Notes: generated by a model from the letters alone, not told the origin. A stretch of DNA of 64,000 bases from Bicyclus anynana (GCF_947172395.1 NC_069083.1:5612501-5676500), one strand, 5' to 3'. Positions 22,879 to 34,240 are shown, numbered from the stretch's first letter. Translations and numbers: made by a program.

Positions 22879-23627
22879 TAATAATAATAATTAAGCGTTA
22901 AGGACACTTTTGTATCCTGCTATCTTCATAATATCTATATTTAATTTTTTTTTTCTGATGGTATACTTATAATGAAGTGAAAATAGATAAGTAATAACTA
23001 CCGCTACTTTTTAGGCGTGGAATTAGATTTTTTTTAGATATCTAATTAGTTTTTTCGGATAACTTGTTCTCTTAATGAAATAATAAAGATTATTCTATCT
23101 TATATGAGACGCGTTCTGAAATTTTTGTATAGTTACAATGGGTACCTATACAAAACTTCATCACGGGAACAAAATACCTTACCAATTTTTAACCAAAAAT
23201 TTTAATTTTTTTTAAACCTAAAAAAGTAGGTACCTAGTATTTATAAAGTCTACACCAATAAGAAAGCACAAGCAGGGGGAAACAAAGCTACGAGTAGTTT
23301 TCATCAATATTCATCAATATTATCTTTCCATTATTCAATTAAGAATTTCATTAAATCCTACAATGTGCCTTTGGGGTAAAGGGCGGTCATTCACTATTCC
23401 CTAGTCGATATATTTTAGGCCTTAAGAATTTAATTTTGCTCACAGGCGAAAGGTTACGCGTTTTTGCGCCGTCCCATATAGATTAGTTCTATGGACTTGT
23501 GGATTCCAATTCAACGCTTGCCAGTCAGGTGATTGACGTATGCATATGTCCAATGCGTAGAGAACACAGATATAAGAGGTAACTAGATTTATAAAGTGTC
23601 AATTCTTTGTATTGAAACCAGCGTACC
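22879..23627. other. nothing assigned
   Basis: AT-rich; contains the direct doublet ttcatcaatattcatcaatat near 23304, otherwise plain. Confidence 0.4.
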
Positions 23628-23797
23628 CAGGGGCGTGGCCGTTTAATATTTAGTGAAAAATGAAATATGTCACCCTTACTTTAGAGATGAATATTATTTA
23701 TTCATTTTGTCACAGAACAAAACAAGACTGCTAGTACATGCGCGGACACGCTTGCGTTGTTCCGCACACCCGGGTGTACGCGGGCTACGCCCACTTG
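23628..23797. mobile_element. possible hAT-like MITE
   Basis: Ends CAGGGGCGTGGCC and the reverse complement of CAAGTGGGCGTAGCCC resemble hAT termini, but no 8-bp target duplication could be matched. Low confidence. Confidence 0.3.
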
Positions 23798-23858
23798 CTA
23801 CTTCTATTGCTAAAAGCGTTACCTTTTAGCGTTGTCTGTTCTGTGGTAGAGAACAATG

Positions 23859-24150
23859 TTATTTTATACTAGAGATAGGACACTAGCGCATCAAAACTGA
23901 GGCGGACAAATGTGCATAATTGTCTTAATTTTATTTAGTCGCTTATTAAACAACGAAAGTTATTTAAACACAGAATACCTAAATATTGTCTACAATGTCG
24001 AGTTGTGTGTTTAGGAAGAGTCAAAACTATATATACATAAATATATAATGTAAGTAAACACAAAATCGTGCATGTGTGCGCTCATGGGAGCCGCAATATT
24101 CGGATTGAGGTGATTTTGTAGGCACGTAACATATCTATACTGTAAAATAA
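23859..24150 (-). mobile_element. family Z MITE-like repeat, copy 2
   Basis: The best-defined copy. Its ends, ttattttatactagagatag and the complement of ttattttacagtatagatat, form an imperfect terminal inverted repeat. The interior matches the three other copies. No coding. Confidence 0.65.
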
Positions 24151-24225
24151 TCATTGCATACTCATATGTCCAACGCGTAGAGAAGTAAATATACGGATAG
24201 TTAGCTTACATCCCATTCACTGAAA

Positions 24226-24540
24226 ATATAGGCCTTTTGTAGGGACTTCCAAACATCACGATACTGAGCCGCCTGCATCCAGCGAATACCAGCGACTCAC
24301 TTGATATCGTCAGTCCACCTGGTGGGGGGTCGACCAACACTGCGCTTTCTGGTGCGGGGCTGCCATTCCAGCACCTTGGGACCCCAACGGCCTTTGGCTC
24401 TTCTAACTATGTGCCCATTGCCATTTCAGGTTCGCAACACGTTGAGCTATGCCGGTGACTTTAGTTGTTCTGTGGATTTCCTCATTTCTGATTCGCGCAA
24501 TCACGCAAAGATACTCCTAGCATAGCTCGTACCATCGGTC
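24226..24540 (-). mobile_element. RTE-type LINE fragment, reverse, tail missing
   Basis: Contains the RTE 3' ORF sequence in reverse (ataggccttttgtagggact, gtcgaccaacactgcgc, ttgagctatg). The 3' end with the ATGATG tail is absent; the sequence starts abruptly after tgaaaat. Further upstream coding sequence is included than in most copies, reaching the region encoding the RT C-terminal helix. Confidence 0.8.
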
Positions 24541-25480
24541 GTTGCTTAAATTTACTTTAAGATTAATCTTGGTTAACTTTTCACGATTTAACGATTTTTC
24601 ATAACACTCACTAAAAATACCTAAGATACGAATAAATTTTTTTTCTATATTTTCCAAGAGAAACGATTCGCTATAGTTTTAATTAATAGTTGTCAGTCGC
24701 TTAGCTTCTGTTTGCCGACAAAGCGTTGTATAAAAGTTATTGTTCTCACGCCGCGAGCAAGATTTATTATTTTGGCTAAAGAACCGTTGAACTTCGATCG
24801 AAACTTATTGTCTACTAGGGTCTTGGCAGCGCGAAGCTGGCGTTGAAAATATTAAGAAAGCTTTAACTTCCAGACATCGAGGCTGAGTTGAATAATATGG
24901 TTTTTACATTCGATTCAGAGTTTTGGGTATCAATCATTTTGCTAAGCGTTTTGCAATTGACAAGTCCTTTTCAAGATTTTCGACTTTACATTCTGTATAA
25001 AGTCGTGTTATTAAACTTAAAATCTGTATTTTATTGATAATTTTGAATGTGAAATTATTTAGATTTTCAAGCAAATTAGAGCTTAAAAATTTAGTATAGT
25101 GATGAAATATATACATATATAAAAAAGGACATATTATAACCCTATTCGTTTCTAGGATTCGGTTAAAAACTATAAAAGTAAGTTCACTTATAATGGCAGT
25201 CATTTGAAAGATAATTTGTACACGTTTAGTGTTGAACCATTTCGTATACCGAATGGGTTCGTTGTTAAATTTTTATTGTTCACAGCCTGTTTACGTCTCG
25301 ACGAATAACCGCTTCGTAAATTTTACGAACTTTTCGCCAATATTGTTAACTCATTACGATGCGTCGCTGTTACGGCGGCACTTTATTTAACCGCTTATTT
25401 ACTGGCGCTCGCGTTTTTTGTGAAAGTAATAATAAATTACGGCGAAAGACAAGTCAACGTACAGCTACGATAATGCCGTG
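24541..25480. other. nothing assigned
   Basis: An 89-codon minus ORF at 24934-25203 has no recognisable motif. Confidence 0.4.
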
Positions 25481-25655
25481 TAACCGACTTCAAAAAAGGA
25501 GGAGGTTCTCATTTCAACGCATATGTTTTTTTTAAATGTTTGTTACCTCATAACTTCGTCATTTATTAACTAATTTTGAAATTTTTTCATGAAAAGCGGT
25601 TTAGTAATTTTGTGTTAAAATCAAAATAATTGAAATACATCTTTGAAGTCGGTTA
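25481..25655. mobile_element. 175-bp MITE with 'taaccgacttcaaa' ends
   Basis: Perfect 14-base terminal repeats, taaccgacttcaaa (25481-25494) and the complement (25642-25655). The left end continues aaaggaggaggttctc as in 20151. The interior is unique AT-rich sequence. A compact non-autonomous member of the same family. Confidence 0.72.
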
Positions 25656-25742
25656 AGTGACATGCATGCTAGCTCTTGTATTAGTCTGTAAGTGCATGGA
25701 TGCTAAATAAATAAATAAGTAATAAGAATGAAGATCAACGTG

Positions 25743-25800
25743 CCTGAATTATTATCTGCCAATGGACGTCTACTGAATGACATAGACCTCATGTAATTTA
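25743..25800 (-). mobile_element. RTE LINE 3' fragment
   Basis: Only the terminal block survives (tgccaatggacgtctactga, gacatagacctc), with attattatc in place of the tail. Confidence 0.5.
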
Positions 25801-25992
25801 CTTATGTATTTATGCATGTATTACTTTGCCTAGTAATTACCATACTGGGAAAGGTTAGTTATCAAGGACTAAGAATTCACTATTTTATTTGTAACATAAA
25901 TGTGAATGTAATGTAAATGGGTGAATGTAATCTAAATACATAACTTAACGGACATAAATCGGTGATATCGGCTTGTCGCCCTCAAAAAGTGT

Positions 25993-26140
25993 AAACTTAC
26001 CACCCAACCGACAAAGACGTACCGCCAAGCGATGAAGCGTTCCAGTACGATTTGATTTTGATTGGATTTTCGTCCTCCTCCTTACGCCTACCATCAGGTG
26101 AGATTGTAGTCAAAGGCTAACTGGTAAAGAATAAAAAAAA
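25993..26140 (+). repeat. SINE B, 5'-truncated with internal deletion
   Basis: Begins in the body (cttaccacccaaccgacaaa), carries gtaccgccaagcgat and ccatcaggtgagattgtagt and ends in an A-rich tail. The tRNA head is absent. Confidence 0.7.
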
Positions 26141-26544
26141 ATCAGCAGCTTTAACCTTCATGAAAACCGCACCCCAAGTATTGTATTAATCTCTAGTACT
26201 ATCGTGATAAGGGCTACATGTAAGAATTGTACGTGCCGCGACCGTGGTCCCGTGTGCTGGCAAGGAGCCAGCCGTGGACAGCCGTTATCTGGAATTTTCA
26301 TACACACGTTTTGCACTACGCCACATACTCGAATTTTATGCAGGTGCGGGATAAATAAAAATGAACGGGTCGCATGTAGGGTTTAATTCTGGTTTATGAG
26401 TATACCGATTTACCTATAAACTCGTTTCATTAATATTTTCAATGTTTCACACGCGAAGTCTTTGTAGCCGTGGAATTACGGGGATATAATATATGTTACT
26501 CGGTAGACATTAGTTTATATATGATTAAATTATAGATTTATAAT
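26141..26544. other. nothing assigned
   Basis: A cysteine-rich reading frame at 26204-26386 is discussed among the rejected items. No splice-site or homology support. Confidence 0.35.
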
Positions 26545-26740
26545 ACATAGATAGTGTCACAGGATTCGCAAGCCGTTTTATGTGCCCCGAAATGGAAGCC
26601 CTTGACGCATCGCTACGCGACGATAAGTACGCTTATGTGCATGTCGGTTACGGTTATAGCTTAGTTCTTACGCACAGATAGTCACAGAAGTGGCTTATAT
26701 TTGGAGTAAAAAATTATAAGTGTTGAGGCAAGGGCGTATG
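26545..26740 (-). repeat. dispersed repeat family X, copy 2
   Basis: Reverse-complement match to 986-1190, including agccgttttatgtgcccc and gcccttgacgcatcgc. Both copies lack visible terminal repeats. Confidence 0.5.
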
Positions 26741-27516
26741 CTGCTTACGTTGTTCTAACGTTATAAGCCTTATCAATGATACGACTGACTACAGGGGCTC
26801 TTTACGTGTAAAAGCAAAAGTTAGTAAAGTATAATTCACAATCTCACTGAATCTGGTTCTTCCTGAAATAAAAAAACGTATAAAAAAGCTGTCTATAAAA
26901 TTAAAAAAAATGGAAAGATTTTAGGCAAACATTTTTGTTTGTTAAGTGAGAAATTTTACCCTGTATTTGGGCCTATCAACTAATAATGATACAGGGCCTC
27001 TACAGGAAACGCTTCGCCACAGAGTTGCGGGTCTGTGTGTTGTTAGGTCTAAGGATTAAATGTTTTTAAAACCGGTCTAGTAGCTGTTATTTTAAATCGT
27101 AAAAAATAAATAAACGAAAAATCAAATCTACTGAACCTTTTTATAATGTTAGTTTAGACAAAACTAAAATAAAATAATAATACGAAAAAGTAAGCTAAGT
27201 AAAAACACTTATCCACCATTGCTATGTGTAACGCTAGTGACATAGGTCGACAGATAATTTCCCGTCTATAGCCCGCCGCTGCTCTTTCCCACGAGATTTA
27301 GCGCTGTCTCGCAACCTGCAAGTTTCCGGATATAGGGTGTCAAGGCGGCCGCCCCAGTGTCGGGCCACTGAAATTGTTTCCGGCATAAATTCACCAGATA
27401 GCGGTCCTGAAACAATTCTCATCAATACAAGCGTAGACAGCTATCTAAACGGTCACACCTTGATAGTTACTTAGATGTTGTTATTAAACTATATCTCAGT
27501 AAACGTTTATTACATA
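26741..27516. other. nothing assigned
   Basis: Includes a more GC-rich patch at 27230-27430 with a 63-codon minus ORF of no known domain. Confidence 0.35.
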
Positions 27517-27913
27517 CTAGCGGACGCCCGCGACCTCGTCCGCGTGGAATTTAGTTTTTCACAAATCCCTCGGGAACCATGGATTTTTCCGGGATAAAAA
27601 GTAGCCTATGTCTTAATATATCTCAATACCATATTTCAGCTAATTCGGTTAAGTAGTCGAGGCGTGAAAGAGTAATAAATATTCATATCATTAAAATCAT
27701 CAATAATATCAGTTTTCGCAAATCTCGGGAAACCATGGATTTTTTCGGGATAAAAAGTAGCCTATGTGTTAATCCAGAGTAAAATCCATTTCCATTCCAA
27801 ATTTTAGCCAAATCGCTTCAGTAACAAACATCAAAGAGTAACAAAGAGTAACAAACAACCAAACATACATCCAAACATCCATACAAACTTTCGCGTTTAT
27901 AATACTAGTAGGA
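27517..27913 (-). mobile_element. non-autonomous Helitron with duplicated internal module
   Basis: Same structure as 11512-11889: minus-strand ends TCCTACTAGTATTATAAACG and CTAG, A/T flanks, and two tandem copies of the 'gggaaccatggattttt' module. A short local expansion (aaagagtaac repeated) lies near 27835-27855. Confidence 0.85.
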
Positions 27914-27918
27914 TTTAT

Positions 27919-28115
27919 ACAGGTTGCTCGAGAGTATTTTCCATAACTCTAGGGTTATAATGTTTAAAAAAAAAATTAATTAAAAAATGTCTAAGGAACA
28001 TGACTGTTCTAAAATGTATAGTAAATATTTTCGGAGTAAAAAATATTTCTTTTGTAAATAGATCTTATATTGTGTCCCTTATAACGCATCTTTATATTAT
28101 GACCTAGCCAAACTT
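27919..28115 (+). mobile_element. family W element, left half
   Basis: Starts acaggttgctcgagagtatt, like the termini of 43671-44042, and its interior (ttttgtaaatagatctta, tagccaaactt) matches that element in reverse complement. The right terminus is missing. It begins five bases after the preceding Helitron. Confidence 0.6.
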
Positions 28116-28299
28116 ATTCATTAATAAATATCACGAAATAGCTTACTAGTGAAGTACAGAGTGCCAGTTGCAATATCTCGTCGATATCGACAGTTTTACC
28201 ACTACGATTACGTATTTTAAAATGCGTCTGTTAAATGGATAGTCGGAATTATTTGAATTACTTTGCATGAAAACATAAAATGTTTTATTTTTGTTAAAA

Positions 28300-28680
28300 A
28301 GTTATGCACTTCGGCCATACTGATATCAAAAATGCAATCAGTAAAATTTTTGTCTGTCTGTCTTTCTGTCTGTCTGTCTGTATGTTCGTTATAGAAACAA
28401 AAACTACTCGGCGGATTTTAACGAAACTTTTTACAATTATTCTTCATACTCCTGCGCAGGTTAAAGTGTACTTTTCATTATGCTACGATCAGAGTAGTGA
28501 AGGAAAATGTTGGGAAACGGGAGAAGTTACTCCAATTTTAAGCTTCCGTCACGTGGTAGGGGTAGGGTAGGGGTTTGGATAACTCATAAGCTCGGTCGGT
28601 GGTAGGGGTAGGGTAGGGGTTTGGATAACATATACGCTCGGTCGGTGGGCTTGGTTTAAATCCAGTTCTAAGTCTTCTAA
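28300..28680 (+). repeat. dispersed repeat with TGTC microsatellite and 46-bp tandem pair
   Basis: A tctgtctgtctttctgtctg tract (about 28352-28382) precedes ggcggattttaacgaaact. Then two 46-base units (28555-28600, 28601-28646) carry ggtaggggtagggtaggggt and ctcggtcggtgg. The G-rich part is the complement of the CCTACCC minisatellite at 30229 and 42290. Ends not defined. Confidence 0.55.
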
Positions 28681-29151
28681 ATGTATGTTATGTTATAGTA
28701 GAATATTCTTAGAGAGAGTCAAGATTTATCCAAGTGAACGAGAATTGTAAAAAATAAGCAAGCAGTATTCGACGCCATCGGTGATGCATTTTAGATGCGG
28801 GCGCAGCTGTGGAATAAAGGAGTGAATCTGCAATTCTTTAAAATGTTTTCCTATGAATGTCTCCGGGGTAGGAAAAACATGCAAATAGTGCTAACATTTT
28901 CCTTTTAACATCTGTTGTCGAAACAAGTTTAAATATTCGTAAGGGAAATAAAAGCAAATGCGGAGATATTCAAAAGAGTGTTTCGTGGAGATTTTTTTTT
29001 CTGAAACAGTCCGTTTGATTTTTATAAAACGTCAATTATTAATGTTAATGAAACTGAAATAATTTATTTTAATTAGATTCACTTCCCGAGGTTTTTGAAT
29101 AATTTATTTGTATTTCTGATCTTCCTTTGCTTGTTGGGTTTTTACAGACAA
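28681..29151. other. nothing assigned
   Basis: No ORF or repeat recognised. Confidence 0.4.
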
Positions 29152-29183
29152 ATAGCGGACGCCCTCGACTTTGTCTGCGATTT
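29152..29183 (-). mobile_element. Helitron 3'-end remnant
   Basis: atagcggacgccctcgactt and the following ttgtctgcgattt are a decayed copy of the 3' hairpin end; no body follows. Confidence 0.5.
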
Positions 29184-29235
29184 AACATATAATAATGCGT
29201 TTACAACTTCTTTTATAATGAAGGTCTAGTCATTG

Positions 29236-29880
29236 ATAATTTTATACTATAGATCGGTTGCGTCCCTACAAAATCACCGCAAAAAGTGATCCGAATAATA
29301 GGCTACAACACTGAGCGCACACATGCACAATTTTATCTTTAATTCCATTATATATTTATGTATATATAGTTTTTACACTTCCTGAACACACAACTCGACG
29401 TTGTAGACGATATTTAGGTATTATTTGTTTAAATAACGTCCGTTTGTTGACCACAACTAACATTGAGTTGTGTATAAATTTCCTCTTTTAAGCGCCTCAT
29501 TTTTTAAACACTAGTAACACATCTAAGAGCAGTGATAGCCTAGTGGATATGATCTCTGCCTCCGATTCCGGAGGGTGTGGGTTCGAATCCGGTCCCGGGC
29601 ATGCACCTCCAACTTTTCAGTTGTGTGCATTTTAAGAAATTAAATATCACGTGTCTCAATCGGTGAAGGAAAACATCGTGAGGAAACCTGCATACCAGAG
29701 AATTATCTTCATTCTTTGCGTGTGTGAAGTCTGCCAATCCGCATTGGGCCAGCGTGGTGGACTATTGGCCTAACCCCTCTCATTCTGAGAGGAGACTCGA
29801 GCTCAGCAGTGAGCCGAATATGGGTTGATGACGACGACGACGAACACATCTAGCAGTGTTTAATATTTCTCTGGTCTCTA
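29236..29880 (+). mobile_element. family Z repeat, copy 3, interrupted by SINE A
   Basis: Left part 29236-29515 matches copy 4 and is the reverse of copies 1 and 2. It is split at cactagtaacacatcta by SINE A; the remaining right end resumes at about 29853 (gcagtgtttaatatttctct). Confidence 0.68.
29516..29852 (+). mobile_element. SINE A, full length, with 10-bp target duplication
   Basis: Insert 29526-29842 (317 bases) is flanked by exact copies of aacacatcta (29516-29525 and 29843-29852). The tRNA-like head has A box tagcctagtgg (29536-29546) and B box ggttcgaatcc (29580-29590). The body ends gggttgatgacgacgacgac, a tail like those of RTE LINEs. The homologous place at 33610-33650 lacks the insert. 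Best reference copy in the window. Confidence 0.92.
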
Positions 29881-30228
29881 AGGTTTGGTCTATTACGTGC
29901 TCTCTCTCAATCTCAATTTAAAATTTTATTGACAGAATTGGTCCGCCAGTACTAAATATTTATTCTGTATCATTACGTTGCCTTTAGCATCATTCTCATA
30001 TGGCGATACAATTCTGCGTCATCTGTAAAATCAATTTGTTTATACAATCCCACAATTGACCACATGATAGCGTGTCGATGAGGATTTTACGCTGATTAAG
30101 CAATAAATTCTTGAACAAATATTTCATCAATTTTTGTGCACACTGTACTGTGGTTATTGTATATTAATTTTATGTTTTACTAGCGGACGCCCGCGACTTC
30201 GTCCGCGTAAATTTCGATGTCAACTTTA

Positions 30229-30597
30229 CTACTACCCCTACCCTATCCTACCCCTACCCTACCACTACCCCAACCCTACCCTACCCAACCCCTACATCTA
30301 CCCTACCCCTACCCCAAACCTACCCCTACCTTACCTACACCCTACCCCCATCCTACCCCTACCCTCCCCGTACCCTATCCCTTTCCTACCCCTATCCCAC
30401 CCGTACCCCTATCTCACGCCTATCCTACCCTTACCCTACCACTTCCCTATCCTACCCGTACCTCTACCCTACCACTACCCTACCTCTACCCCTACCCTAC
30501 CACTACCCTAAACCCGGCCCTAAACCTACCCTACCCCTACGCTTCCCTACCCGTACCCTACCCTACCCTGTAACTTCTCTATCTTACTCCTACCCTT
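30229..30597. repeat. CCTACCC-type minisatellite
   Basis: Irregular tandem units of 5-11 bases built from ctaccc and ctacccc. The plus strand is almost G-free; the minus strand has runs of ggg/gggg spaced by 2-3 bases, suited to G-quadruplexes. It is not the insect telomere repeat (TTAGG)n. Proline/tyrosine/leucine-rich frames here are artefacts. Confidence 0.88.
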
Positions 30598-30653
30598 AGC
30601 AAAATCAGTAAAGTTCTTCGAGAGTGGTGGTATGACCAAGAGAAATAGAGACT

Positions 30654-30845
30654 TCTATGCTAATAATATAAAGAGGTAAAGTTTGTGTGGTTGTAGGAGG
30701 TAATCTCTGGATCTAGTGGCCCGATTTGGAAAATTGTTTTATCAATAGAAAGCTACGTTATTTGCGAGTGTCATAGGCTATGTTTGATCCCCATATTCAC
30801 ACGGGAACGGGAACTACGTAAATGAAAGCGCCGGGCGTCATATAG
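30654..30845 (+). mobile_element. inner Helitron-like segment, forward
   Basis: Starts TCTATGCTAATAATATAAAG, continues aggtaaagtttgtgtggttg and ends in cgccgggcgtcatatag, a decayed hairpin/CTAG end. It sits inside the reverse-oriented composite. Confidence 0.6.
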
Positions 30846-31529
30846 CGGAATTTCTGCGTCTTTTAGAAATTTTGTATTATCTCCGAAACTATTTAAGTAA
30901 TTAACATACTGTAAATGGCAAATCTTATCTCCATAATATCCTTGTGATTATTAAATAATTTATTTTAATAAGGATTAAAGTTTAGTTGTATAAATAATGA
31001 CGTAAACCTAAGTATATAAAATTAATAATTTTTAAAACACAAAAGGTACTATATCTGCTAATATATAGAAGATAGATATATGGTGTCGCGAACTTTTTTG
31101 TAGAACTTTCAAAGATACATAGAGTCTCCATACATTAATTTTAATTTTACACAATAGTTAAGGCAGCGCATGCGAATAAGTCTGTTTAAGAGGATTTTCA
31201 GTCCGACCTGTATGACAAAAACTGTGATAACTCGGCTAATATATATGATACCAATATAAAATATAGCCTATAGCACTCCCCGATAATGTAGCATTCTATT
31301 GGTGAAAGAATTTTTAAGATCGGACCAGTAGTTCCGAAGATTACCCCATTTAAAAAATGTGACAAACTTACAAACTTACAAACTTTACCTCTTTATAATA
31401 TTAATAATAATAATAATATAGAAGATAAGCGATTTATGGAGTACGGAGGATTATTATAATTTTTAATGGTAAAGCGCACCACGTCATATCTCAAGTCAAG
31501 AGACAGACAAAACTAAATGTCGAAATACT

Positions 31530-31814
31530 TCTCTAGTCCATTCGCAGCGAATAGATATTTTCGATATACTTACACACACATCACTATTTAGCCCCAAAGT
31601 AAGCGTATGCCCTGTGTTATCTGTGGTACTAAGATAGCGGATTTTGTCAAATATATTTATAAATAACATATGAATACTTATATTAAGTACAAATAAACCT
31701 AGACACTCGATAACATACATGCTCATCACAAAAATATTTTCCATTTGTACAAATCGAACCCACGGCCGTGTATGCATAAAGCAGGATAACTGCCCACTGC
31801 GCCACACGGGCGTC
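31530..31814 (-). repeat. SINE D (tRNA-headed), reverse
   Basis: The minus-strand head gacgcccgtgtggcgcagtg has a good A box; the B box is ggttcgatttg. The following body (tggaaaatatttttgtgatg, tgtatgttatcgagtgtct) resembles a widespread lepidopteran SINE with an 'aatcgaacccacggcc' block. The 3' boundary near 31530 is approximate. Confidence 0.65.
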
Positions 31815-32682
31815 AAATTAGTCGACTTTTGTCTTTCTCTCAACTCTTTTGCAACAACTGCAGCAGCTAAAAAGCGGCAGATAGAGCATTGCAACATTAT
31901 CTATGAGTACTGACTCGTACCTACATATCATTACCTACTCGTAGTATCATATTTTAGTAAATGTATAAACTACATAGACCATAAATAAACCCGATCAGTT
32001 AATGACTGATAACTCAAATTACATCTTATTCTTTTTTTTATTGCAAAACTACCACATTAGATGATTTCGAAATAATTATATTTTAGTACCGTTTCTACAG
32101 ATTTTTTTCACATATTTCTTTTTTAATCAACTTCAAGTGTCACGAACACGAATATTCAAATATATTGACGAATGAGAGGAAAGAATTTGGAATGAATACC
32201 TATGCATATTTCATCCAACAATTTCATGAAATACCTGAAATGATTCGCATATCATTAAACATACTCGTATTACAACATCGCGAACGTAAAGTACCGTTAA
32301 AACATTTTTTATCCATTACCAGCGGCGAAGAGTACAAGCAAACCGATTTCCACCGAGCTATATTAAAAAAAATAACATTGAACCTATATGCTACCTACTG
32401 ATCGGTTTAAAGGGCGTGCCAAAGGGCAAAACCCAACGATTAAGTTTTTTGCTTTTCCTTTTATAATCTGATCAAGTAATCGTAGAGTGTGAAATGACTT
32501 TCTGTCTTTCCTGCCACCTATAGTAATGTTAATAATAATAATCTAAAATTTCTTGGCAAGCGCGTCCTAACTTAGATCTCATCATTGCTTTCAATCAGAT
32601 ATGATTGTAGTCCAATGCAAACAATCTCTATCAATAGTTCCATAATTTTTCGCGAACAGACAGAAAGCTTAGAGTCAGCAGG
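31815..32682. other. mostly unassigned
   Basis: A 78-codon ORF at 32165-32401 has no known domain. At 32385-32425, ctactgatcggtttaaaggg resembles the ctgatcagtttgaaggc block of the 'aaccgacttc' family. Confidence 0.4.
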
Positions 32683-33005
32683 CGATGGAGCAAGCTATTT
32701 TTGAACTTTCTCTGCGAAGATAGAAACAGAAATGAGGATATCCGCAGACGAACCAAAGTCACCGACATATCTCAGCGAGTCGCTAAGTTGAAGTAGCAAT
32801 GGGTAGGGCACCATAGTTTGAAGAGCTGGAAAAAGTGCTGGAATGGCGATCCCGCAGTGCCCAGTGTTGGTCAACCTCCCCACTATGTGAATTAAGGACA
32901 TCAAGCGAGTTGCAGGGAGCCGCTGGACACTGGCGGCCTGAGATTTTGATGTTTGGAAGTCTACACACGGTTATTCCAGCAGTGGACGTCCATCGGCTGA
33001 TAATG
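32683..33005 (+). mobile_element. RTE-type LINE 3' fragment, forward
   Basis: Forward copy of the RTE C-terminal coding region: frames show RNEDIRRRTKVTDI followed by AQRVAKLK-like coding (damaged by stops), and it ends ggacgtccatcggctgataa. Diverged and non-functional. Confidence 0.75.
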
Positions 33006-33444
33006 ATTTAGATAGGTACAGGCATGAAGGTCAGAAATGTAAATAATTCACCCGATTAACCGATGTTACCGGTGTATATGAGTTGGAGCGTGTCACATTT
33101 AGGAAATAAAGTAACTTGTCACGGATTCGGCGTGTCCTCTATTAATCCTCGCGGTTTTGGGCGCAATCCAATCAATACACGCCGAAGCTAAATTGGAAAA
33201 TTGAATACTGGCTCATCAGTTTTTTCTGGTGCGATTTTAATTTAAAGGCTTTGTCGAAAATCTGTTACTATCAGTGAGAGGGTATTTTCTTTTTTGGTAG
33301 CTGTAATTAAATTTTTAATACTTCTTCACCCTCATTTGTTGCCAATTCATTTGTTTTGCAAAACTCTAGTGACGTCGCGGTAAAGTTATTAGCTAAACAG
33401 TGTACCTAGTGTATTGATGTGTACATAAATGTGTCAAATAGTAT
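33006..33444. other. nothing assigned
   Basis: Plain AT-rich DNA. Confidence 0.4.
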
Positions 33445-33665
33445 TTTATATATATAGATAAGGTTATATATTTATGTATGTATAGTTTTTACACTTCCTG
33501 AACACACAACTCGACATTTTAGACGATATTTAGGTATTATTTGTTTAAATAACGTTCGTTGTTGACCACAACTCACATTGGGTTGTGTATTTTTCTCTTT
33601 TGCCTCATTTTTCATGCGCTGGTAACACATCAAACAGTATTTAATGTCACTGCTTTAAAATATGA
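33445..33665 (+). repeat. family Z repeat, copy 4 (without SINE)
   Basis: Matches 29340-29530 closely (acacttcctgaacacacaac, gacgatatttaggtattatt). At the site that holds SINE A in copy 3 this copy reads straight through (ggtaacacatcaaacagtat). Confidence 0.7.
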
Positions 33666-34240
33666 AAATTGTCTTGACACATACCTACGTACCTACTTAA
33701 AACTCACAGCCATCAAGCGTAAACCTGACATATATTTTATATAGATATCTAACATAAACAATCATAGACTAAATTTACCTACACACCCTAGAGGATATGA
33801 ATAGACAACACAACTCATAAGTCTTGACTAATTTAGGGTCAGGCACGCATCGGGGGTTTGATGTAAGGTGGACGATTCTGGCCTTTGACCGGAGCGTGTT
33901 TCCCGTTTGAGGCACTTAAGGCCCATAAATTAGTGAAAGCTACCCGCAAACGGTGAGGTGGGTGTTTGCCACGTGAGTAATGGCCTCAGAGAGACCCGGC
34001 TGAAGCTCGTAATGCTAAAAATTTCCTATAGCCATACCCTACATACGCGTACACGAACATACTTGCCTATTTTGCGGGTTTGCGGTCTAACTGGCCGCAC
34101 ACAACTATTGCCCTATTTGGCATTGAAATACAGCAAATTGACCCGTTAATATATTACCGCTTGTAATTAATTGGGTAACATTGTTTTGTTGCAGGTAAAT
34201 TCGTTGGAGCATATAGAAGTTTGTATGAGTAGGTACTTCG
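33666..34240. other. unassigned, with a GC-richer patch
   Basis: 33780-34130 is more GC-rich than its surroundings and carries a 63-codon ORF (33958-34149), but no motif could be recognised. It may be part of an unknown repeat. Confidence 0.35.

Larger units (their letters stand above)
30180..31422 (-). mobile_element. composite Helitron with CCTACCC minisatellite, copy 1
   Basis: Plus-strand left end ctagcggacgcccgcgactt is the 3' hairpin end, preceded by A. The right end, tttacctctttataatatta then ...ataga, is the 5' end in reverse; the base after it is A rather than T, perhaps because of the ATA microsatellite there. Inside lie a minisatellite (30229-30597), a Helitron-like segment in the opposite direction (30654-30845) and about 400 bases of unique AT-rich sequence. 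The locus at 42246-43583 has the same order, so the composite moved or was copied as a unit. Confidence 0.75.

Noticed and set aside
26204..26386. Cysteine-rich frame with CKNCTC and CRDRGPVCW
   Set aside because: It recalls cysteine-rich extracellular modules, but starts at GTG, is only 60 codons long, and has no supporting splice sites, signal peptide or second exon that I can see.
29526..29600. tRNA genes at SINE heads (also 5390-5465, 19090-19169, 31745-31814, 34250-34300)
   Set aside because: A and B boxes are present but acceptor stems do not close and the sequences continue into SINE bodies.
30134..30573. Proline-, tyrosine- and leucine-rich frames of 118-125 codons
   Set aside because: They follow the CCTACCC minisatellite and exist in more than one frame, as expected of a repeat.
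30229..30597. Telomere-like repeat
   Set aside because: The unit is CCTACCC-like, not the insect TTAGG/CCTAA repeat, and it lies inside a Helitron.
34170..34200. Possible splice acceptor (ttgttttgttgcag)
   Set aside because: No open frame with recognisable protein follows; the downstream sequence is a SINE fragment.
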